Shown here: positions 55,713 to 64,000 of the stretch, piece by piece | How the letters are laid out: each line of letters opens with the position of its first letter | How positions within the stretch are numbered: the stretch's first letter is position 1 | NCBI GenBank assembly: GCA_037447655.1 | Contig: JBBHKE010002838.1 | Span: 237,073-301,072 of the forward strand | Length of the DNA: 64,000 bases | Direction: 5' to 3' | DNA from: Zygnema cylindricum | Taxonomy: Eukaryota > Streptophyta > Zygnematophyceae > Zygnematales > Zygnemataceae | The notes under the pieces: generated by a model | The model's database searches: none | Told to the model about the DNA's origin: nothing | The model's input: the letters and a program-made list of their open reading frames with translations, nothing else | Made by a program: the position numbers and the translations under genes

Positions 55713-56886
55713 TGAAACTCTGAGACCTCCATTGGCCCTCAGAGTATGCAGATCTAAAAGAAGCTAATCTAGATAGTGTCGACTCGAAGTTAATATAAAC
55801 CCAAATGACTGACCCCTTGACAGTCACAATCCCAATATAGATTCACCCCTGTGAAATAACACTTTTTGTGTGCTCAGTTCCACCACAGAATGCAAAGTTA
55901 GAATATAAGATTTGGACACATTCACCCACTTTGACTTTCCCTTATAAATTCAGCCACCCTGGCAGACAAAAACTCTGACCGACTACACCCCTGTGTAGCC
56001 TGGACTCCCCTGAGTCCGCAGCAAAAAGAATCACTGAAAATGGTCAAGTAAATTGATAGTTATGGCTGGCCAAAGTTTGCCATTTATACAATGTGCTCTC
56101 TGGGAGAGGCAACAATCTACCCAAAATTTTCTAAGTCCTATTCCCTCTCTAAATCTCTATCTACTGAAGTTTGGCACCAATCAAATTACTGTGTCGTACA
56201 GAAAAGTACAGGTGCCGGTGTACTTTCTGTACGGCCATTGTACGACATGGCCAAAATGTCGACACGTGTCAAATCAGGATTAGTTCCTGTAATCTTCGGA
56301 GTCCCCGTAATCCAATGTTATCATGCCACGTGTCATCTGACGTGTCAAATACCGTAAAACGCCAAAAGTACCTTTTCCGTGATCGCGGCGCCTATAGCGG
56401 CCGTCCGATCAAAACCGGCTATAATCCTAGCCGCTGAAATTCGACGCGCGGTATTTGTTTCGCTATCGAAACAAATGCGCGATGTCCGTTCTGTCCGCGT
56501 ACCTTACTACGCACTAATTCAAACTGTATCTATGCACTAAGTATCTATTCGTCGTTAAACGAATTAATCTACATGTAACGATTTATATATTTACCAAATC
56601 TAATATATCGTAATATGTGTCCTAGCCTAACGGTCAGAGCTAACGTCTATGTGAAATTGGCGGACGGCACGTACCAGGATCAATTCCTGGGTCCGGCAAC
56701 TAACTTTTAGTAAATATATCTAATCCACCCCATGTCTTCTCTAATGAGCTTTAGGCAGCCATGGCTCTAGCTCCCAATCAAGCTTTCAGTGACTACAACA
56801 AGTGTGGGGGCTTGGAGAAGGGAGTTAGGGACAGATTGCCTTTGCTCTTTTTCTATAAAGACCTAGAAAATACTCAAATATCAACA
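55713..56886 (-). mobile_element. Solo LTR F in the E2 LTR (TSD AGAGG)
   Basis: 1174 bp, plus-strand ends TGAAACTCTGAGACC and ATATCAACA, flanked by perfect AGAGG (55708-55712 and 56887-56891). E2 LTR sequence continues across it. The minus strand shows TATAAATG (56088-56081) and a terminal gag start, ATGGAGGTCTCAGAGTTTCA (MEVSEFQ). Hairpins at 55983-55998 and 56002-56017 are perfect 6-bp stems. Confidence 0.9.
56621..56708 (+). promoter_or_regulatory. tRNA-like Pol III unit in solo LTR F
   Basis: A box TAGCCTAACGG (56623-56633), B box GGATCAATTCC (56677-56687), T4 at 56705-56708. CCAGG-ATCAATT-CCTGG (56674-56690) forms a perfect 5-bp T-arm with a 7-base loop, the most tRNA-like of the set. 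Confidence 0.65.
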
Positions 56887-56989
56887 AGAGGCAGATTGCC
56901 TCTACTTCTTTTCTGTTTTTAGGTCGCAGTCTAAACCTAGAAAATATCCAAAGAAAAAAATATTTTCTACACCCCCCTTATTTTCTAGT

Positions 56990-59400
56990 CTTTTTTTTAT
57001 TTAGGACCACACTTCTCTCTGCAAAAAATTAACTTAGGGGAAGGTACAGGTTTGATCATCATATCTGCAACCATCTCACTATCTGGTCTTTACTCTAAGC
57101 TGAATATCTTGTTTTCTACCTTCTCTTTAACAGAGCTAAGTCTAATGTCTATTTTTGACTTTGAAATGATGTTTCGGATTGGCAACAATGGCAACTGCTG
57201 CCAGATTACCACAAAAGATTTTTTGCACACCACTCTTAACATGTCCAAGTTCACCAAGCAAAGACTTCACCCACATCAATTTTTTTAGAGCAGTGCAAAA
57301 GGTCATATACTTAGCATCCATTGTGGAATCAACAATATCCTTTTGTTGTTTGGTGCTCTAGGAGCAAGCCTCATTACCCACATACAATACATATCTAAAA
57401 GTACATCTCCTCATAGGAGCGTCCCCATAACCGGCATCACTCCAAGTGGTGATGTTAGTATTGTCCCCACCCAAATGCAACCATAAATCTCTTGTCCCTA
57501 TGAGATATCTAAGGACTCTTTTAGCTGATTCCCAATATTTCCTAGTGGGAGCATTCAGAATCCTACTTAGTACTCCTATAGCTGCAACTATATTTCCACC
57601 GAGTACAATTCAAAAAATAGATTAGGCTGCCCACTACTTGTCTGTAAAGAATGGTTTGCATGAACTTCTTCTCTTCACGGCCTAACTCATCATCCAATAT
57701 TAAAACTCCTTTTTCCACACTCCCTTCACTTTCCTTTTTTAGCTCCATTAGAGTTATACAACTATTGACTTTAACCATTTGAAATCTTTCCAGCATGTTC
57801 CCACTAGCCTCCTTTTGAGTGAGTCCGATTCCCCTACTTCCCTTCTAATTTTCGTGACCTCTCGAATCCCATCCTTTTCTTTCCCACTCTTTCCTAACTC
57901 CGTTGGAACATCCCTCTCTACCTCAATGGTCAACTTAGCCTGGATGGCAGACATTAACCCGGTTAAGTCAAATCGATAGTGTCCCACCGAACGCATAATG
58001 GGACGGAAAACTGGATCAAAAGGAGGAGGAGTTGGAAGAAGATGCTCGAAACGAGAAGGAATAAGTGTTGGAATCTTATCGATATCAAGAATCTCTTCCA
58101 AAGGTGCTTCCCCTGGATCAGGGGCTGTAGCAGACCAGTATCGAAAAAGAATGGAGTCTAGTTCTGGATTATTGGTCGGAGTAAGTACCAATGATGGAAT
58201 TGGAACTAACTCATCTCTCGGCCCTGTTCCACCTACACCTAGCTCCTCCTCCACCATAGCTCCAATACCTGCCGATTTGTTGGAGAAAAGACTCCAATCT
58301 CGTTGTGCAACCACGGGTGGAGCCTCTCGGTCCCCTAACCGCGATGATTCAGGAGTGAACCGGACGGTCCCAACATTTGGGACGGGGTTGGTAACTTTTT
58401 TGTCTTTTTAATGTTTTTATCATCTATGTGTCCACACTAATGTTGTCAGGATGATCATTTTATTTCGACATATGAAATTCTCCACGCGGATTGTTATTTG
58501 TCGCCAATTTTATATATTATTCTTCTTGCATGAAGCATCACAGCCATGGGCTCGACACTATAAAGAATGGTCCGCATGAAATTTTTCTCTTCACGGCCTA
58601 ACCTATCATCCAATATTAACTCCTTCCACACTCCCTTCACTTCTCTTTTTTAGCTCCATTAGAGTTATACAACTATTGACTTTAACCATTTGAAATCTTT
58701 CCAGCATGTTCCCACTAGCCTCCTTTTGAGTGAGTCCGATTATCTTTCTATCTCTATCTCTCTCTACCTGAATTCCCAAAATATATCTTGCCTCTCCCTA
58801 TCTTTGATCTCAAATTTCCCCTTTAGATCTGTTTTCAATTTATTAATTTTGTCCATAAATTTACTTAAGACAAGCAAATCTTCAACATCAATTGCAATAA
58901 AAATAATACCTTCCTCATATTGAAACAGGTAAATGGAATGATTTGAGCTGATCCTTATATATCCCAGACTTGTAAGAAACTCATCAAGCTTGTTGTTCCA
59001 TTGTCGAGCGTCTGTTTGAGGCCATATGGGATTTGATTAACCGCATACCTTGCTTTCTTCTCCTTGTTCCACGAAATCTTCTCCTTGTTGCATGAAGATC
59101 TCCTCTTCTAGCTCTCCATGAAAGAAGGTTATCTTGATGTCCATGTGGTGCACCTCCATGTCTTCTGCTGGCGCCAGACAAAGAAGAATTCAGACTGAGG
59201 GAAATTTGACGACTGGGGCGAAGGTTTCTTTGTAGTCTATTCCATTTTTCTGAGTAAATCCTTTGGCCACTAACCGGGCTTTGTATCGCTGAATGGTGTT
59301 ATCCAGGTTCAATTTCAGTTTGAAAACCCACTTATATCTAACAGCCTTCCGTTCAGATGGACAATCCACCAACTCCTAGGTATCACCCGCCATAATTGAG
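56990..59400 (-). pseudogene. E2 RT and RNase H, broken
   Basis: RNase H aligned with E1 (56990-57620). RT end MLERFQMVKVNSCITLMEL and ILYRQVVGSLIYFLNCTR (57563-57796). A second copy of the 57656-57830 block lies at 58562-58740 and continues into RT. The active-site region is near 58880-58930. RT start: [38 protein letters not shown] (59190-59372). Stops are frequent. Confidence 0.75.
57831..58557 (-). other. Foreign insert in E2 RT with an open frame
   Basis: 727 bp that interrupt RT, bracketed by two copies of E2 sequence (57656-57830 and 58562-58740). On the minus strand one frame is open from 58411 to 57831 and on into E2 (to 57754). Residues include VAQRDWSLFSNKSAGIGAMV, APLEEILDIDKIPTLIPSRF, PFDPVFRPIMRSVGHYRFD and LTIEVERDVPTELGK. 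I know no such domain. It could be a captured host exon, gag of another element or a chance frame. The remaining 150 bp (58412-58557) are AT-rich. Confidence 0.5.
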
Positions 59401-60005
59401 GCCATTTTCTCGTTGTTGGTTGTCTTCCATCGGTTTCTCTCCCTATAGTTCATTCCCTCTTTATAGGTTTATGATTCATCCGGATAAGACAGTTTGGTTA
59501 CCATGTTGTTAACTTGTTTTTTTTGCATCCTTTTGCTGCTTCTCCTTCCTACCTCAAAATCTACCGCTGGTATAGATGGCTCTCGTGGATTCCTTCAAAC
59601 AGTTTCAGCTTCTCCCCTCTCCCTTGGTTCCGATTCAGTTTCCACCACGTCTTCCGCTTCTAGCCAAGTTGTCATTTGAGGTTCCACTTGTTGCTCCTTT
59701 ACGATCTGATTTGTAACTGCAAGATAATCATTTTCTCGGAAACCTATAAATTTTAAAAGCTCAAAGTCATGAGAATTTTCTAACTCAAATCTCGTTTTAA
59801 CTGACTTTGTATACCTAAAGAATCTATATATTTCCCTTCATCCATAACCACTAGATGCTTCACTAGAATTATATCTTCTCTCTTAAAATCATAGACTCTT
59901 CATCATAGATCTTTAATTACATCTTCATCATATCCTAGTAGATATCCTAGTTTTCCTTTCGGATCTAACTTCTAGTTTGACCGATCTGTATCTAGACTCA
60001 ACACT
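59401..60005 (-). pseudogene. E2 integrase end and linker
   Basis: Linker with the RRSSKRMQKK-type motif (about 59520-59560) and integrase C-terminal GYLLGYDEDVIKD and SLDTDRSN residues (about 59900-59990), matching A1 GYFVGYDEDVKEYG and NLDTDKKNWKL. It ends abruptly at 60005, where TGTCATGCC starts. Confidence 0.65.
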
Positions 60006-61354
60006 TGTCATGCCATATCATGCTGGTTAAATTTATCGCATTTAACCGCATTTAAATCTCATGGAAACGGTCCCTAAAAACTGACGCCACACTAACTTGT
60101 ATTTTGGTATGTTTCGGTGGCGACAAGACCGTACAACTTTTTGTTGACGTCGTAGACCCGCGAACATATTGGATTTTGTACGTGAAGTCGTCAGGCGACG
60201 TTGATCCCGCGAACAAATTGAAGTCCGTACGCCTATTCGTTAGGCGCCGGAATTTCCGCAATCCAATTTGAGTTTACGTCCATACTATATGTGAACCGAA
60301 AATTCAACTTCAAATAATGTCAGGACAAGCGCGAATTCGAACGCACATCTACGGCCACAAATGATGTATACGAACGTACTGTCTAGATTTAGACTGCACT
60401 CGACGACGCTGATTGGTCCATTTGAAGTCCTGGACTTTTGGAGGTCTCACGCATTCACATGTAGTGTAGGAAAGGTTTTTATTCGTAGGCTGTAGATTTT
60501 GTAACGCAAGGCATACGATTCAAGTCGTCTATTGGCTAAAATCCAAACTAGGCACAGTTAACCACGTAGATTTCTTATACACAAGTTAGGTTAGACACGC
60601 GGCTGTAGACTTTGTACTTAGTGAATTTTAGGTGAATTCTTACTCAAAATTTCAAGAGCACAAGATTTCTTTTGGAAGATTTGACCTTTACTTTCATTAT
60701 TTTCTTGTGAAATTGCCAGGATAGTTTTAGTGACTATTTTTCTTGTCATTAAGCGTTCTGCTGCCTAGCTCGCAATTAACTTTTTTTGTTATTTTCCTTT
60801 CAATTTAATCTACGCGGCTCACGCCAAGGCCTAACCGGTTTCCCTTCACTTCTTCTCTCGTCCTATCAAGTGGATTGTTGCTCAGCCTTCTCTCTCAGGC
60901 TGTTGTTGAACCTTCGTTTGTGATTGGAAAGTTTTGGGTTTGCTCGTGTGGTTCACTTGGTGATAGTGGATTAGGGTTGGCTTTCCTTATTTTTTTTGTG
61001 TGTGGCTAAATCTGGTTATCTAAGATTTCCTAGCAGTTTTTTACATTTTCAGTTTATGTGTTGTGATAATTAGGTTAGATCTTTGTTAATTGAACTTATG
61101 TAAGGAATACAAACTGACCAAGGAGTCTAGTGGCTATCTATTGGCTTAATAGAATAAACTGAGCCATTCTAGCTTCCTCTCTCACCCTACCGTTATTTTT
61201 CTTGTGATACGTGTATTTGTTGCTTGCTTTTTGTACAAATTTATTTCACTTGTTTCTTGATATGTACACGCCTTTCTTGCTTATTTATTTATTCTTTATC
61301 CTCCATCTGATTGTGTTGCATGTTTATCATTTCGTTTGTCACATGTACAAAAGC
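60006..61354 (+). repeat. Gypsy-like LTR H
   Basis: Starts TGTCATGCCATATC. The first ~130 bp recur at 61355-61488 (CATTTAACCGCATTTA, AAACGGTCC, TTTCGGTGGCGACA). The 1349-bp period suggests a full LTR followed by the start of another. The start is like LTR I. I cannot fix its exact 3' end. Confidence 0.5.
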
Positions 61355-61488
61355 TGTCATGCCGTATCTTGTCGGCTTGAATTAACTGCATTTAACCGCA
61401 TTTATATCTCATACAAACGGTCCGTAAAAATTGACGCCAAACTAACTTGTTTTTGGTATGTTTCGGTGGCGACAGGACCATACAGATT
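61355..61488 (+). repeat. Second H LTR start, cut by A3
   Basis: 134 bp matching 60006-60140; it ends where the A3 LTR begins with TGTTGAAATCAC. Confidence 0.65.
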
Positions 61489-62491
61489 TGTTGAAATCAC
61501 TCGATTTATAGAGTATTGTCTAGGTCTGAATAGTTTAGTAGGAAAAGAAAGAAAAAGCGCAGGCAGTCTGCCTCCACCTCTTATCTCTATCCCCGATACT
61601 TGTTGCAGTCACTTAAGGAGAGAGAGAGTAGTGGAGCCATGGCTGCCTCAGCTCCTTAGGCAGGACTAAAGAGTGACTTAAGTCACTCTCAACAAAAGGT
61701 TGAGTGTGGTAGGACTCGAACCTCCGACCGGCATAGCGCGGGGTAGCTGTCAGCTCTAACTAGTCTGTCGTAGAAGTTCGTTAAGATACATAGGGTTTTA
61801 TAAATATTTAAACTGTGATATGGTATTGAAACCAATCAACTAAATTATGAACGAAGGAACATAAAACTGGATAATATTCAGTGCGAACGTCATTTTGCAC
61901 GAAACAAATGAATCGAACATTTGTTTCGACGACAAACATTCAATGTCGGATTTAATCCTACGGCATATATCGCTGCCTAGATCTCGGAATGGTCACTTTG
62001 GCGTTTAAGGACATGGCATGACATGGCGCCACGTGGAGGGATAACATTTGGTCATAGGAATTTAGAGGAGCCTACGGACAAGTGAAAGGTTGACACGCGT
62101 CCACTCGATGGCCTTGTTGTACACAGGCGGTATAGCAAGGACATTAACCGTAGTACCTTTTTGTACTTTACAGTTTTCTCATTGGGTCGTACTGTAGAAG
62201 ATAAGGTTTGTGAGAGGGAAGTAGGGCTTAGCATATTTTTAGACCGTCACGTCTCCATTTGAGAGCTTTATATAAATTGGCAACTTTGCCACCTCATAAC
62301 TAATCGCTTGGTTGGCCATTTTTAGTGATTCATTATGCCACAGACTTAGGGGAGTCCACGCTACACAAGGGTGCACTCACACTATCAATTTATCCTCTTG
62401 GGCAGCAGTGGTTGTGGCTGAAAGTGGGCTGGTTAAAAGCTATCTAGAGGATTCCTGAATTTTGTAGTTCAATGGAGGACACATAATTGCA
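61489..62491 (+). repeat. A3 5' LTR
   Basis: TGTTGAAATCAC to TAATTGCA, aligned with A1 throughout. TATATAAA at 62269-62276. The twin hairpins (about 62345-62380) are partly decayed. Confidence 0.88.
61694..61768 (-). promoter_or_regulatory. tRNA-like Pol III unit in A3 LTR
   Basis: Minus strand: A-box region 61752-61768, B box GGTTCGAGTCC (61712-61722), T4 at 61694-61697. Confidence 0.62.
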
Positions 62492-62506
62492 GGTTATGGG
62501 CCCACC
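62492..62506 (+). promoter_or_regulatory. A3 primer binding site (half-tRNA iMet type)
   Basis: GGTTATGGGCCCACC directly after the LTR, identical to A1 and A2. Confidence 0.8.
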
Positions 62507-62798
62507 CATTAGGTTGCCCACACATAACGGATCTAGGTACATCTATTGGGAAGCCATGATGATGGGGGCTTTGTACGAAAAACGATACTAGGGTACTTTC
62601 AGTGGACAAGTGAAATGTCCACCTCAAGGAACTCCACCAAGGCTTGGTGGAATAAGGTTTTCTACAGCAACCTCGGCTGCAGCAGAGGAGGCAGATAATG
62701 GGGACAGCAGTGTGTCCGAAAAGGGGAAAGAGAAGTAGACGCCTATTACTCGTATTACTCCTATTACCACGGCACCCGGAGCGGCGACCGTGAAAAGT

Positions 62799-64000
62799 TG
62801 TCCATAGCCTATTTCAGCCATGGATTACTTGTGGAGGACAACCACAGACTACCCGAAAACAGTTGTGTTTCAAACAACGCAGATCACTCCACAATACTTA
62901 AAAGTAATTCAAACTACATCTGTATGCACTTTATACTGGACACTAAAACCTCCCAAAATTACAGCCAGATACACAAAGGATTTTACGAGATAGGAGCTCT
63001 AGAGTTTCCCAAAAACAGCTGACAGCTTACAAACCTAGCCAGGTAGACTCCTCACAAAATTTCACAAGGAAATCAGAACAGAATAAAACTACAAACATAT
63101 ATAGTTTTTACATCATAGAACATCCACACAAAGTTTCATATCAAGATATCAAAAAGAGTCATCACATTGACAGGTCAAAGATGCGGAAAAATTGTCTACC
63201 ATAACTTTGATAAACTCAGCTGATAATGAAATAAAACTAAGTCCTACAAGTTTATACTCACAAATTTATCTACTAAGACCTAAACTAATAAAATAGATAC
63301 ACGTGTTATTAAGTACTGTACTAAATACAGACAATGTACGTCAACGGTACGTGGTACGTCCAAAACCTAATTATGACTTTTATCTAATTTCACTATTATA
63401 ACACTAAAAACTAATTCACTATATACAAATTAGAGTTGTTTCAGATTTTTACAAATAAGAGCCGTACATGAATTGTGCAACTTGCTTAGTCAGCAATTAG
63501 TGAATCCGTCCAAACGGCTATAAGCGTCCGTGCAAGTCAACTTTGAATTTGCGGATCGCTGTAGATGTAGAGTAAATCTTATCACTGGATGACACGCGTC
63601 CAGTAACTTTGTTCCAATGTGGTCCCACTTTGAATCGAGTCCATCGACTCGATTCGTATCCGCGGTTCGTTTTTGTCGCGTGTGTCAGCATAGGTCACAT
63701 AAGTCCAACCGAGTGTGGTCATGTGGTACGAAGCACCTGAGTGCGTCCAACGTGCTTCATCACTTGTGGTCCCGCGTGAATTGTGTCCGTCGACACGGTT
63801 CGAATCAACGGTCATTACGACAGACCGTACCATCTATTTCCTTTAAATGTAATTCAGATTTTGTCCGTCCGATTATGTGAATCCATTTGTCCGATATACG
63901 ACGCGTGTAAATGGTCATCGAGACTTTTCCGTAAAACCTATATAGTCTTCGACTACCGACATGTGTCCCTTCAAAAGTACAACATACTCATGACTACTTC
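62799..64000 (-). repeat. K2, family K LTR on the minus strand, runs off the window
   Basis: Its plus-strand start TGTCCATAGCC...CAGCCATGGATT is the reverse complement of the K1 end. On the minus strand it ends ATGGCTGAAATAGGCTATGG, encoding MAEIGYGQ. Further in, 63400-63460 resembles the B LTR (ACTAATTCACTATA, ACAAATTAGAGTT). At least 1.2 kb. Confidence 0.6.

Larger units (their letters stand above)
54765..60005 (-). mobile_element. Copia element E2, multiply interrupted
   Basis: 3' LTR 54765-55712 plus 56887-56971 (about 1028 bp without insertion F), then RNase H and RT (56990-57830 and 58562-59400) and the integrase end to 60005. The 5' end is cut by gypsy LTR H. It is a sister copy of E1 with a shared flank. 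Confidence 0.85.
61489..62798 (+). mobile_element. Copia element A3, 5' end
   Basis: 5' LTR 61489-62491 (1003 bp), PBS 62492-62506 and about 290 bp of gag (RYIYWEAMMMGALYEKRY, DNGDSSVSEKGKEK). The gag ATG at 62472 is present, but codon 5 is TAA. Cut at 62798 by an LTR of family K; the rest may lie beyond the window. Confidence 0.85.

Noticed and set aside
57998-58411. 137-codon plus-strand frame in the E2 insert
   Set aside because: Fully antisense to the longer minus-strand frame, with lower-quality composition; kept only the minus-strand reading.
61211-61669. 152-codon plus-strand frame
   Set aside because: It crosses from LTR H into the A3 LTR, so it cannot be one ancestral gene.

Overview
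The window is a repeat-dominated stretch of plant nuclear DNA. At least 60% of it is broken LTR retrotransposons, mostly Ty1/copia, and I see only one good candidate for a host gene: a secreted Ser/Pro-rich protein with an eight-cysteine (lipid-transfer-type) domain at 26581-27433 on the minus strand. That gene, copia and gypsy pol genes with land-plant-type motifs, and a primer binding site that matches my memory of plant initiator tRNA-Met all point to a land plant. The gypsy integrase tail and a LINE-type RT look to me like families seen in non-seed plants, but I cannot name the species.

Layout. 1-3196: Ty3/gypsy integrase remnant with its 3' LTR and a second LTR piece (J). 3421-22749: copia element B1, split by copia element C1 (4057-16553, TSD AAACT), which is itself split by copia element A1 (5892-12206); B1 also carries a solo-LTR-like insertion, K1 (18004-19162). 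22750-26580: LINE RT remnant, degraded copia D pieces and unassigned DNA. 26581-27433: host gene. 28019-28948: hAT-like TIR element. 29100-31809: dispersed repeat and copia D2. 31810-38149: copia A2 (minus) with two 999-bp LTRs. 38150-41159: AT-rich DNA with a 34-bp minisatellite. 41160-42130: solo LTR G (TSD ACGTA). 43075-43572 and 44558-44774: inverted-repeat elements. 45132-48791: copia E1 interrupted by gypsy LTR I, ending in an inverted repeat at a 10-N scaffold gap (48792-48801). 48942-54708: copia B2 (minus). 54765-60005: copia E2 (minus), hit by solo LTR F (TSD AGAGG) and by a 0.7-kb insert of unknown origin. 60006-61488: gypsy LTR H plus a second H start. 61489-62798: copia A3, cut by K2, which runs off the window.

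The most interesting signals are shared by the copia families and sit in or next to their LTRs. (1) The primer binding site is GGTTATGGGCCCACC or a near variant, complementary to the anticodon arm of initiator tRNA-Met, so the primer would be a 39-nt 5' half-tRNA as in Drosophila copia. (2) The gag start codon lies inside the LTR, 20 nt from its end in A, F and G, and translation runs through the primer site as Q-V-M-G-P. (3) The LTRs of A, E, F and G carry, antisense to the element, a tRNA-like unit with A box, B box and a T4-T5 terminator. (4) Downstream of the TATA box the same LTRs encode two hairpins with AGGG-type loops, with compensatory changes between copies. Every retroelement reading frame here is broken by stops, frameshifts or nested insertions.
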